Shown: one piece after another, positions 23,561 to 32,327 of the stretch
Position numbering within the stretch: the first letter of the stretch is position 1
Layout of the letters: each line of letters opens with the position of its first letter
Assembly (NCBI GenBank): GCA_038124025.1
Contig: JAYPBC010000018.1
Location: forward strand, 1-39,958
Origin: UBA1275 sp038124025
Lineage (GTDB): Bacteria > Bacteroidota > Rhodothermia > Balneolales > Balneolaceae
Reading direction: 5' to 3'
DNA length: 39,958 bases
Made by a program: the position numbers and the translations under genes
Notes under the pieces: model-generated
Databases searched by the model: none
What the model was told of the DNA's origin: nothing
What the model saw: the letters and a program-made list of their open reading frames with translations, nothing else

Positions 23561-26272
23561 ATGAAATATAATCCGATCAGTTTGATTAATAACCTTTCAT
23601 ATTTAAGGCATATGAGGTCCGCATTAAGGGCGTTGGTAGTATGTTTACTCAGCTGTTCAGCAGGTGAGGTACTATTGGCTCAAAGCTTGGGACTTGAAAA
23701 AAAGCAGGATCAGTCGCAGATATCTGAAGTAGCTAGGTTTCATAATCAGATTCTTCAACAAGATCTTCCATTTGAACTAAGCCCCCAACAGGGCTTTTAC
23801 AAGGATTCGGTCGAATTGAGATTGCTAAACAAGCAGGCTGACTGGAACTATTATTTCAATGTTCAGGGGAAAAAACCAATTGATTGGGTGTTCCCTGAAG
23901 AAGGAATTACGCTTAAGGCATCTAATGCTATACGAATCATGGCCATTCAACCCGAATCTCAAGATACGGTAGAAGGATTTTTTACCTATTTATTAAATCA
24001 AGATCCTAGCTTGCCGGTATTATCATTAATATTTGAACCGGGGGATTTTTTTTCGGGGGATCGAGGAATATATGTAAAAGGCTCAAACGGTATACCGGGA
24101 TATTGTAGGAGTACTCCTCATAATTGGAATCAGGATTGGGAACGCCCCGTACAAATGACACTTTTTGAGCAAGATGGTAGCGATTCAGCAGTTCCTGCAT
24201 TCTCAGTGGGGGCAGGTGTAAAGATTGGAGGGGGTTGTACTCGGCTATACAATCAAAAGTCCTTGGATATTTATTTCCGTTCGGACTATGGACTATCCCG
24301 GTTGAACTATCCATTGTTTGCTGATAAACCAATTACCGAGTTTAATCGCTTATCTCTAAGAAATGGCGGACAGGACTGGTATCGTGCAATGATCCGGAAT
24401 GCTTTTTCTCAAGAGCTCGTAAGGGGAAGGATGGATTTGGGGTATCAATCGTACAAACATGTTGCCGTCTATTTTAATGGACAATACTGGGGAATTCATA
24501 CCCTTCGTGAAAAACAAAACGAGGATTTCATAGAATCCAACTATGGGGTAGATGCCGATGCTATTGACCTGCTTTCAGGTAATGCTTCTGTGGGTGAGGG
24601 TTCTGCGGAACATTACGAACAGATGCTGGAATATGTGAGCGAGAATGGGCTGGAAGATTCCGTGCATTATGCATGGATTCAAGAACAAATGGATATAGAG
24701 CAATACATGGATTATCTAATTGTTGAGATATTTTTAGCGAACGGTGATTGGCCGGCTAATAATATAAAGTATTGGAGGGAACAGTCGGCTACAGGTAAAT
24801 GGCGTTGGATTCTGTACGATGCGGATATGACTATGGACAGTCACTCGCGTGGCCGTTTAGAAACCAATATGTTTGAGAAACTGCATACCCTTACCGATAC
24901 CAATTACGAGCATCCAAGCTGGTCCACTTTGCTAATGCGCAAATTATTAGAGAATCCAACATTCAAAGCCGCTTTTTTACAGCGATATAGTGTGCATTTA
25001 CAGCTCAGTTTTAATCCAACTAGATCACTTGCTCTTATGGATAGTATTGCTGGTCTAATAACGGATGAAGTACCGGATCACATGCGACGCTGGTCTAAAT
25101 CGATGCGCTTAGGAAACGATATGAATTGGGAAAAACATCTCGATGTTATGCGTGATTTTTTGAGCCAGCGACCCGACAAAGAAAGAGAGCACATAAAAAG
25201 TTTTTTCGGAACAGAACGTTTACATAGCCTAAGTACAAGGGTGAACCGTTCAAGGTCTGGTATTATTCGGGTTGAAGGGGCTCGAAGTGACACTACGGAA
25301 TATGTCCTATTATACAAAGGTATACCGGCCCAAGTCCGAGCAATACCCGCTGCAGGGTACCGCTTTGTGCGTTGGGAGGGCCTTAGTCAATCCAGCAATG
25401 CGGACATGTACATTACACTCGACGAAAATAGTGAGATTCAAGCTATATTCGAGCCTATTGAATCCATACAGACGAGTGAAGTGGTAATCAATGAAATTCA
25501 TTACAATGCCGCAGATCATCAAGATTCGGATGATTGGGTAGAATTACATAATCCAAATGACTATCCCGTTGATCTGAGTTACTGGTTTTTTTCAGATTCT
25601 GATGATGCCCATCGTTATTATTTTGCTCCAGGCAGTTTATTGGCCGAAGGGGGATTTAGAGTTTTAATGCGAAAGCCACAAGATTTTGCTGCGGTATACC
25701 CAACAGTCAGCGTGGCTGAGGGCCCAATAGGATTTGGGTTTGCTGGTTCTGGAGAATTATTGCGGCTATTCAATGCGAAGGGACAATTAGTAGATTCTGT
25801 TCGTTACGATGATCAGTCGCCTTGGCCAATAGCCGCCGATGGGCAAGGTGCTTCCTTGGCTCTAGTAAATCCGTTGCTAGATAATGCCGACGCTCGTTTT
25901 TGGAGCGCCTCTTCAAATGGTGGGACTCCAGGTGGAGCTAATGTAGATGTATTAGTTGCCAATGAACTTGAGGGACCCTTTCCAAATCAATCAGACCATC
26001 CACACCAAACACAACTTGGAGATAATTACCCAAATCCCTTCAATCCTACCACAACAATACCATTCAGTTTGGAAAAAGCTACCAAGGTTACACTCACCAT
26101 CTATGATATGTTAGGGCGGTCAGTGCAACTAATTACGAATAAATACCTTGCTGCAGGGGCTCATGAAGTGCGTTTCAACGCTGATAGGGTTGGGATTTCA
26201 AGCGGGATGTATTTATATACCTTAGAATTAGATAACAAGCGAATAACCAAAACAATGCTGCTTCTAAAATAA
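23561..26272 (+). CDS. CotH-domain, lamin-tail secreted protein with T9SS sorting domain
   Basis: Large exported protein of 903 aa. The signal peptide ends near LLAQ (about residue 41); an ATG at 23612 (MRSALRALVVCLL) would give a more standard signal and may be the true start. Domains in order: a chitobiase-type beta-sandwich (about 55-145), CotH kinase-like domain (about 150-560; KSLDIYFR, LRNGGQDWYRAMIRNAFSQ, WGIHTLREKQ, WRWILYDADM), an InlB-repeat-like segment (FVRWEGL, IQAIFEP), a lamin-tail domain (VVINEIHYNA, DDWVELHNPNDYPVDLSYW) and a T9SS C-terminal signal beginning NYPNPFNPTT. The protein should be exported by T9SS and stay on, or leave, the surface. Substrate unknown. Neighbours do not explain it. 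Confidence 0.9.
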   Translation: MKYNPISLINNLSYLRHMRSALRALVVCLLSCSAGEVLLAQSLGLEKKQDQSQISEVARFHNQILQQDLPFELSPQQGFYKDSVELRLLNKQADWNYYFNVQGKKPIDWVFPEEGITLKASNAIRIMAIQPESQDTVEGFFTYLLNQDPSLPVLSLIFEPGDFFSGDRGIYVKGSNGIPGYCRSTPHNWNQDWERPVQMTLFEQDGSDSAVPAFSVGAGVKIGGGCTRLYNQKSLDIYFRSDYGLSRLNYPLFADKPITEFNRLSLRNGGQDWYRAMIRNAFSQELVRGRMDLGYQSYKHVAVYFNGQYWGIHTLREKQNEDFIESNYGVDADAIDLLSGNASVGEGSAEHYEQMLEYVSENGLEDSVHYAWIQEQMDIEQYMDYLIVEIFLANGDWPANNIKYWREQSATGKWRWILYDADMTMDSHSRGRLETNMFEKLHTLTDTNYEHPSWSTLLMRKLLENPTFKAAFLQRYSVHLQLSFNPTRSLALMDSIAGLITDEVPDHMRRWSKSMRLGNDMNWEKHLDVMRDFLSQRPDKEREHIKSFFGTERLHSLSTRVNRSRSGIIRVEGARSDTTEYVLLYKGIPAQVRAIPAAGYRFVRWEGLSQSSNADMYITLDENSEIQAIFEPIESIQTSEVVINEIHYNAADHQDSDDWVELHNPNDYPVDLSYWFFSDSDDAHRYYFAPGSLLAEGGFRVLMRKPQDFAAVYPTVSVAEGPIGFGFAGSGELLRLFNAKGQLVDSVRYDDQSPWPIAADGQGASLALVNPLLDNADARFWSASSNGGTPGGANVDVLVANELEGPFPNQSDHPHQTQLGDNYPNPFNPTTTIPFSLEKATKVTLTIYDMLGRSVQLITNKYLAAGAHEVRFNADRVGISSGMYLYTLELDNKRITKTMLLLK

Positions 26273-26284
26273 GCCGCTTTAAAA

Positions 26285-26301
26285 GGGAGGTAGGACTTCC
26301 C
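26285..26301. other. Small hairpin after CotH-domain gene
   Basis: GGGAGGT (26285-26291) and ACTTCCC (26295-26301) pair across a 3-nt loop with one G-U pair. No T run follows on the plus strand, so it is a poor terminator for the upstream gene; on the minus strand TTTT follows but there is no gene to end. Possibly an RNA 3'-end stabiliser. Confidence 0.25.
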
Positions 26302-26320
26302 CAAATAGAGAAAAAATTCG

Positions 26321-26328
26321 TACCTTTA
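26321..26328 (+). promoter_or_regulatory. Possible acnA promoter element
   Basis: TACCTTTA differs by one base from the Bacteroidota TAnnTTTG -7 element and lies 103 bp upstream of the aconitase ATG. No convincing TTG -33 element is found at the right distance, so this is weak. Confidence 0.25.
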
Positions 26329-26430
26329 TAAAATGTAATAAGTTAGCATGGGCCTTGATAAAAGGTGTATGCAGGCCACCTTACAAATAATCTAACCATA
26401 CATCCAACACATTCAAAAACAGACTCCTCA

Positions 26431-29136
26431 ATGAGCGATTTTAACAACACAAGAGTAGCATTTGAAACGGGAAATGGCACGGCACACATGTTTAGCTTGG
26501 CCAAACTAAAAGAGATGGGGTATCAAGGGGTTGATCGGCTACCATTTTCTATCAAAATTTTACTCGAGGCTGTGTTACGTGAATACGACGACTATTTAGT
26601 TACGGCAAAGGATATTAAAACATTGGCCAATTATGAGCCCAAAAGTCCTCAGGGAGAAATACCATTTAAACCTTCAAGGGTAGTACTTCAAGATTTTACT
26701 GGGGTGCCAGCGGTAGTAGATCTAGCCGCGCTTCGCTCTGCTATGAAGCGAATGGGTGGTGACCCAGAAGCCATTAATCCGCAAGTCCCTGTAGATTTAG
26801 TTATTGACCACTCGGTTCAGGTTGATATGTTTGGTCAGGAATATGCGTTTATGCACAATGTTGAAAAAGAAATGGAGCGTAATCGTGAGCGTTACGAGTT
26901 TTTGAAATGGGGGCAGCAGGCCTTTGATAACTTCCGCGTGGTACCTCCTGGGAGAGGAATTGTACACCAGGTTAACCTCGAGTATTTGGCTCGTGGAATT
27001 TTTACGAGAACCGAGGCTGATGGATCGGTTACTGCCTACCCGGATACTCTAGTAGGAACTGACTCACATACAACGATGATTAACGGACTTGGCATTTTAG
27101 GCTGGGGAGTTGGTGGTATTGAGGCAGAAGCAGCTATGCTGGGACAACCTATAAGCATGTTGGTTCCGGAGGTAGTGGGGATGAAATTAACAGGCAAGCT
27201 TAGAGAGGGTGTTACCGCAACCGATTTAACGCTAACGGTAACCCAGATGCTTCGTAAGCATGGTGTAGTAGGAAAGTTCGTAGAGTTTTATGGTGAAGGA
27301 ATTAGCAATATGAGTTTGCCTGATCGGGCAACCATTGCCAATATGGCACCGGAATATGGAGCCACTATGGGATTCTTTCCAATTGATCATGAATCTTTAC
27401 GATATATGCGGCGCACTGGACGTTCGGAAGAACTAGTGCAATTGGTGGAGCATTACACCAAAGCACAAGGTTTATTTCGCACCGATGAAACCCCTGATCC
27501 CGACTTCACCAGTACCCTAGTGTTGGATTTAAGTACGGTAGAAACTTCATTAGCAGGCCCAAAATTACCTCATGACCGAATTACCTTGGGCAATATGAAG
27601 CGCACCTTTGAGGCGGCTTTGACGAGTGATAATCCAACCATGGGATTTTCACTAGCACAGGATCAGCTAGCCAACAAAGCGATGTATCAGAATGGGCAAG
27701 ATATTGAAATGAAACATGGTGATGTCGTGATTGCTGCGATTACTAGTTGTACAAACACCTCTAACCCAAGTGTTATGTTAGGAGCTGGTATTGTTGCCAA
27801 GAAAGCCGTTGAACGTGGCTTGAAAGTTCCAGCCTATGTCAAAACCTCCTTAGCGCCAGGTTCTAGAGTGGTAACAGAATATTTGAATGAAGCCGGCCTA
27901 ACCGAATACTTGGACACCCTAGGATTTAATCTAGTTGGCTACGGCTGTACTACTTGTATTGGGAATTCAGGCCCATTGCCTGCCCCCGTAGAAAAAGCGG
28001 TTAAAGAAGGGGACTTGATTGTTGCAGGTGTATTATCTGGAAACCGTAACTTCGAAGGGCGTATTCATCCTTACGTAAAGGCTAATTTCCTAGCTTCACC
28101 CCCTTTGGTAGTGGCTTATGCACTTGCCGGTACCGTAGATATAGACTTAGCCACTGAACCGCTTGGTAAAGACAAAGACGGGAATGATGTGTATCTAAAC
28201 GAGCTATGGCCAACCACCGAAGAAATAGCCGCCGAGTTGGACAACGCCATACGTCCGGACTTGTTCAATAAAATGTATGATGATGTATTTGAATCCCCAG
28301 CATGGGAGGATATTCCTGTGAGTGGTGGAGAACTTTTCGGCTGGCAGGATTCATCGACGTACATTCAAGAACCACCTTTCTTTATGAGTATGTCCGAAGA
28401 ATACCGTCCCATTCAGCCCATTAATGGAGCTCGGGCCTTGGTTAAAGTAGGCGATTCTATTACAACAGATCATATTTCGCCAGCAGGAAATATCAAAGAG
28501 GATGCACCTGCGGGGTTATTTTTAAAGGAAAATGGAGTGAAGACTGCAGATTTTAATTCCTACGGATCGCGCAGAGGTAATGATCGAATTATGACACGAG
28601 GTACATTTGCTAATGTACGTTTCAAAAATCAATTGGCACCAGGAACCGAGGGAGGATTCACAACGTATTTCCCCGATAATGAAGTGACCAGTATTTTTGA
28701 CGCTTCTTTAAAATACAAAGCATCAAATACTCCTCTTGTGGCTCTTGCCGGAAAACAGTACGGAACAGGATCATCTCGTGATTGGGCGGCCAAGGGAACC
28801 AATCTTTTGGGTGTTAAGGTGGTGATAGCGGAGTCATATGAACGAATTCATCGGTCTAATTTGGTACAAATGGGGGTGCTTCCTCTTCAATATAAGCAGG
28901 GAGTAACCGCTGAGAGTTTAGGATTAGATGGCACCGAGCATTTCGATATTGCGGTGGATGATTCGGTACAAGCACGACAAGAAATTCAGGTTGTGGCTAC
29001 CAAAACCGATGGTACTGTTATTGAATTTGCCACCGATTGCCGCATCGATACTCCTGTTGAAGTAGATTACTATCGGAATGGGGGAATTTTACACACTGTG
29101 TTGCTGGATTACGTGCAAAAAAAACAAGCTAATTAA
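26431..29136 (+). CDS. acnA: Aconitate hydratase A
   Basis: TCA-cycle enzyme of 901 aa that isomerises citrate and isocitrate with a 4Fe-4S cluster; IRP1/AcnA branch by length. The three cluster cysteines are visible: Cys440 (TSCTNTSNPSVML), Cys506 and Cys509 (GYGCTTCIGNSGP). Other landmarks are VDLVIDHSVQVD, GTDSHTTMINGLG, the swivel domain GDSITTDHISPAG, NSYGSRRGND and QYGTGSSRDWAAKG with the substrate-binding serine and arginine. The ATG at 26431 (MSDFNNTRVAFETG) is chosen over an in-frame GTG at 26365, which adds a non-family stretch. It stands alone on the plus strand and converges on the FAD monooxygenase gene. Confidence 0.96.
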   Translation: MSDFNNTRVAFETGNGTAHMFSLAKLKEMGYQGVDRLPFSIKILLEAVLREYDDYLVTAKDIKTLANYEPKSPQGEIPFKPSRVVLQDFTGVPAVVDLAALRSAMKRMGGDPEAINPQVPVDLVIDHSVQVDMFGQEYAFMHNVEKEMERNRERYEFLKWGQQAFDNFRVVPPGRGIVHQVNLEYLARGIFTRTEADGSVTAYPDTLVGTDSHTTMINGLGILGWGVGGIEAEAAMLGQPISMLVPEVVGMKLTGKLREGVTATDLTLTVTQMLRKHGVVGKFVEFYGEGISNMSLPDRATIANMAPEYGATMGFFPIDHESLRYMRRTGRSEELVQLVEHYTKAQGLFRTDETPDPDFTSTLVLDLSTVETSLAGPKLPHDRITLGNMKRTFEAALTSDNPTMGFSLAQDQLANKAMYQNGQDIEMKHGDVVIAAITSCTNTSNPSVMLGAGIVAKKAVERGLKVPAYVKTSLAPGSRVVTEYLNEAGLTEYLDTLGFNLVGYGCTTCIGNSGPLPAPVEKAVKEGDLIVAGVLSGNRNFEGRIHPYVKANFLASPPLVVAYALAGTVDIDLATEPLGKDKDGNDVYLNELWPTTEEIAAELDNAIRPDLFNKMYDDVFESPAWEDIPVSGGELFGWQDSSTYIQEPPFFMSMSEEYRPIQPINGARALVKVGDSITTDHISPAGNIKEDAPAGLFLKENGVKTADFNSYGSRRGNDRIMTRGTFANVRFKNQLAPGTEGGFTTYFPDNEVTSIFDASLKYKASNTPLVALAGKQYGTGSSRDWAAKGTNLLGVKVVIAESYERIHRSNLVQMGVLPLQYKQGVTAESLGLDGTEHFDIAVDDSVQARQEIQVVATKTDGTVIEFATDCRIDTPVEVDYYRNGGILHTVLLDYVQKKQAN

Positions 29137-29197
29137 CAAATTTACTCTAATCCAAAGCAACCTCTTGCCGAAGGCGTGTAAATTAGGTCGCTTGGGT

Positions 29198-30415
29198 TTA
29201 TTTGCTTGGTAAATTACTCATGGTAAACCGTTCGGCCAGCATCTTCGACGTCATAGGGACGCGCAACAGAAGTTGTATGAAACGCTGCTTGAACCACTGT
29301 AGATTTGATTTACGCCCCATTTTCATGTTCCAGTGTGCCCGTCGTGTTACCTCTGTAATTAGAGCATCGAACTGAGTAGAATAAGAGGTTAGAAGAAGAG
29401 GCTTTTTTGAAGAGCTATACAGCTTGTCCTCACTTTGTAGTTTACTAAGATCTATAGCGAGTTGCCATGCGCCTAACCATCCTAAATTCATTCCTTGTCC
29501 ACCGATAGGGCTGACTACATGGGCAGCATCACCTACAAGGAAGAACCTGTTTTGTTGCCTCGTAACTGCTCTATGGTGCTGCACACCAAAACTGCTAATC
29601 ATAGAGCATGAGGTAGGGTTGGGTTTTTCCCCAACTCGGGCATAGATTGCATTACTAAGCCAAGTAGGCTGTGGATTAGACTGATAGTATTCAGTTTTGA
29701 TTACCCATCGTCTTTTTTGCTCTGCAATGGGGAAAGATTCTACCAAGCCTTTCGAAGTGATATAGACTAATGGAGGCGATGGTGGAATTGTTGGATCTAC
29801 AAAATCTCCCATTGCATAAGTGTCGGGATACGGACTTCCAGTATATGTTATGCCCGCTATACTTCTAAGAGCGCTGTTTTTTCCGTCGCAGGCTATTAGA
29901 ATGGGGCACCTATTTTCTTGCCTTTCAGATATTGGTGTATCCGGTGAAGGTGGAATTTTATGTGAAAAAACAACTATGTGATTACCATTATCTCGAAAAC
30001 CTGTTACCTCGGAGCCGTATCGAATAGAATGAGACAAACGTTCAGACAGAGCTTCTTTTAATAGTGCTTCTGTTTCATTCTGAGGGTGAATCAATATATA
30101 CGGATGCTTCTGTCCAGAATGTTGCGTGCTTGCAAAATTAATTTCCCCAAGTTTTTTTCTCCCACTGTGCGCAATTCCTTTATCTACCCGAATGCCCTTT
30201 TTTAAAAACTTATGCAACAAGCCTAGTTCATCTAGCATATCCAAGCAAGGAGGGTGTATTCCAAGTGAACGAGTATCGGAAATAGCCGTATGTCTTTTTT
30301 CTATCACCACACAATTCAATCCTCTCAGATGCAAGGCTAATGCTTGGAATAAGCCTACTGGACCTGCCCCAACAACGATGATCGGTGAATGTATATGAGG
30401 GTCATATGTTGTCAT
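29198..30415 (-). CDS. FAD-dependent monooxygenase (SrsC-like)
   Basis: Flavoprotein of 405 aa in the p-hydroxybenzoate-hydroxylase group. The N-terminal Rossmann motif is VVGAGPVGLFQALALHLRG (GxGxxG at 16-21), then VIEKR, and the second FAD motif is GDAAHVVSPIGGQGMNLG. It is third in a triad with a type III PKS and a methyltransferase and overlaps the methyltransferase stop by 4 nt (ATGA). In Streptomyces srsABC the equivalent enzyme hydroxylates a methylated alkylresorcinol toward an alkylquinone; the same step here is inference. No signal peptide, so it is cytoplasmic or on the inner face of the membrane. Convergent with acnA. Confidence 0.88.
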   Translation of the reverse strand: MTTYDPHIHSPIIVVGAGPVGLFQALALHLRGLNCVVIEKRHTAISDTRSLGIHPPCLDMLDELGLLHKFLKKGIRVDKGIAHSGRKKLGEINFASTQHSGQKHPYILIHPQNETEALLKEALSERLSHSIRYGSEVTGFRDNGNHIVVFSHKIPPSPDTPISERQENRCPILIACDGKNSALRSIAGITYTGSPYPDTYAMGDFVDPTIPPSPPLVYITSKGLVESFPIAEQKRRWVIKTEYYQSNPQPTWLSNAIYARVGEKPNPTSCSMISSFGVQHHRAVTRQQNRFFLVGDAAHVVSPIGGQGMNLGWLGAWQLAIDLSKLQSEDKLYSSSKKPLLLTSYSTQFDALITEVTRRAHWNMKMGRKSNLQWFKQRFIQLLLRVPMTSKMLAERFTMSNLPSK

Positions 30416-31155
30416 GATGTTGCTTCATATGTGAGTAGCAAACGAAAAGGAAATAATTTTTGGACTTTCCAACCTGTCGGGCTAAGTGCTTTTAATTCGT
30501 CCTTACGAAAACTTTTTTTAAGACTAATACGACCGTCCTCATAAATAAAAGAAGATCTGTATCGTAGTGGAAAGCACACACTAAAGAGGGTGTATGCCAA
30601 ACTGCTCCGTTCTAAATCATTACAAATAACTCTCGTACCTAGTGCAGCACATTCATTTAAAAAATGATTAATCTTTTCTAAGTGAATATGATGGAGCACA
30701 TGATTGTTTATGACTAGGTCAACTCTACGATTACGTCTTAGCAAGTCAGTAGTAGATACACACTCAAAAAATAGCCCAGTTGAGATATGTTGGTTTATTT
30801 GTTCTGAGTCAGCCAGCATTATTCTATTGGCTTTAGCCCATGCTATGGCACGATCATCAATATCTACGCCGGTAATATGCGCGTTAATTCCGTCTTTTTT
30901 AAGCCAGTTGTATAAAAAAAAAGCGATGTCTCCGCCCCCACAACCAACATCTATTATCGTAAATACCCTTCCTTGTCTTTGGGTTTCTTCTGCTTGAGGA
31001 CGAATATACTTGGCATATACTCTATTCCATTGCGATATCAATCTATTTAACACATAGAAATCGGCGTAGGTCTGTTCGAGCTGATTAGGATCGGCATCCT
31101 CAGCATCCATTCGTTCCACTAGATCGGCCTGTCGCTGGCGTAGAAGACTAAACAT
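30412..31155 (-). CDS. SAM-dependent methyltransferase (SrsB-like)
   Basis: Class I methyltransferase of 247 aa. SAM-binding motif I is TIIDVGCGGGDIAFFL, followed by ITGVDIDDRAIAWAK and the post-motif LVINNHVLHHI. It sits 7 bp after the polyketide synthase and overlaps the monooxygenase by 4 nt, so the three are translated together. By position it likely methylates the phenolic or pyrone product of the synthase. The acceptor atom (O or C) cannot be told. The first 60 residues are helical and rich in acidic residues (RMDAEDADPNQLEQ). Confidence 0.87.
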   Translation of the reverse strand: MFSLLRQRQADLVERMDAEDADPNQLEQTYADFYVLNRLISQWNRVYAKYIRPQAEETQRQGRVFTIIDVGCGGGDIAFFLYNWLKKDGINAHITGVDIDDRAIAWAKANRIMLADSEQINQHISTGLFFECVSTTDLLRRNRRVDLVINNHVLHHIHLEKINHFLNECAALGTRVICNDLERSSLAYTLFSVCFPLRYRSSFIYEDGRISLKKSFRKDELKALSPTGWKVQKLFPFRLLLTYEATS

Positions 31156-31162
31156 TGGCTTT

Positions 31163-32284
31163 CTACCTAGCTTCTATACGACGTAACAACGCCGTTTCTA
31201 TACTTAGACCTGGGCCAAAGGCCATGGCCAATGTAGTATTACGTCCCTCGCTAATTTGAGCCTGGGATGGAGGGTTCTTGAGTAGTTCATGAAGTACAAA
31301 TAAAATAGTAGCACTGCTCATGTTACCATTATTTCTGAGTACTGCTCTAGAGGCATTTAAGGCGTCGTCTTTAAGCCCAAAGCTCTGTTCTATTTTATCT
31401 AAAATAGCTCGTCCTCCAGGATGTATAGCCCAATAGCCAATATCTTTTGTATCTAAGTTAAAGCGTGAAAATAGAGAAGCTGTGATAGCATTCAAATTGT
31501 TTTTAATGATCTCAGGTACATAAGAGGATAAGGTCATGTCAAAGCCGGTATCACCAATTGTCCAAGCCATATCCTGCTCCCCCTCGTAGGCTAGATCATT
31601 TGCAAAATCCTCTATTTGAAAGGCAGATTTTGACGGTTCAACCGCAGAAACTAAGGCGCCTGATGACCCATCTGCAAAGACCGAGCCTGCAATCAATGTA
31701 TCGGGGTCGGTTTTAGGATTAAAGTGTAATGAACAAAGCTCGGTAGCCACAATGAGGACAACGGCCTTGGGATGTTGATCACAAAATGCTTTTGCCATTC
31801 GCAAGGCTGGGAAAGCAGCATAACAACCCATAAAACCTATATGATAACGCTCTACACTTGAAGCTAAGTCCAATTCTTTTACAATTTCATAGTCTGGACC
31901 GGGAGCAAAAAAACCAGTACATGAGACCGTTATTACATGACTAATGGGGGGAAGATCAGATTTTTTAAGCTGCTCAATTAGCTTGCTTGCCGTTTTTAAA
32001 AAGAGTTTTTTAGCCGCATCTTCATATCTACTATTTCGCTCACCTGTGCTAGGAATAAGCTCTGGGTTAAAACAACGAAGAAAAAAACTATGTGGATCTT
32101 CTGAGTGATAATCATCTAGGACGGTATGGCGATGATCGATACCAGATTGGGTGTAAATTCTATGTAATATAGCCTGCGTTTTTCGATCATTCTTGTGAAA
32201 GGACTTTAGTCTTTCCAGTACCTTGCGCTGATTACCCTGAGTTTCTGGAACGGATGTTTCTAAGTGGTGAATGTAACTAGGCAT
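31163..32284 (-). CDS. Type III polyketide synthase (alkylresorcinol/alkylpyrone type)
   Basis: Chalcone-synthase-fold enzyme of 373 aa that condenses malonyl-CoA onto an acyl starter. The Cys-His-Asn triad is visible: Cys154 in HIGFMGCYAAFPA, His288 in WAIHPGGRAILDKIE and Asn321 in NNGNMSSATILFVLHE. Upstream the SCTGFFAPGPDYEIV loop is family-typical. The loop GFMGCY and bacterial clustering with a methyltransferase and an FAD monooxygenase match the srsABC layout for phenolic lipids, so a long-chain acyl starter is likely; starter and ring type are inference. It starts 43 bp after the MATE gene stop, so the exporter may share the transcript. Confidence 0.93.
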   Translation of the reverse strand: MPSYIHHLETSVPETQGNQRKVLERLKSFHKNDRKTQAILHRIYTQSGIDHRHTVLDDYHSEDPHSFFLRCFNPELIPSTGERNSRYEDAAKKLFLKTASKLIEQLKKSDLPPISHVITVSCTGFFAPGPDYEIVKELDLASSVERYHIGFMGCYAAFPALRMAKAFCDQHPKAVVLIVATELCSLHFNPKTDPDTLIAGSVFADGSSGALVSAVEPSKSAFQIEDFANDLAYEGEQDMAWTIGDTGFDMTLSSYVPEIIKNNLNAITASLFSRFNLDTKDIGYWAIHPGGRAILDKIEQSFGLKDDALNASRAVLRNNGNMSSATILFVLHELLKNPPSQAQISEGRNTTLAMAFGPGLSIETALLRRIEAR

Positions 32285-32327
32285 ATTACTATTACAATAA
32301 AGCTGTGCTATTGGTTCGGACTCTTTA

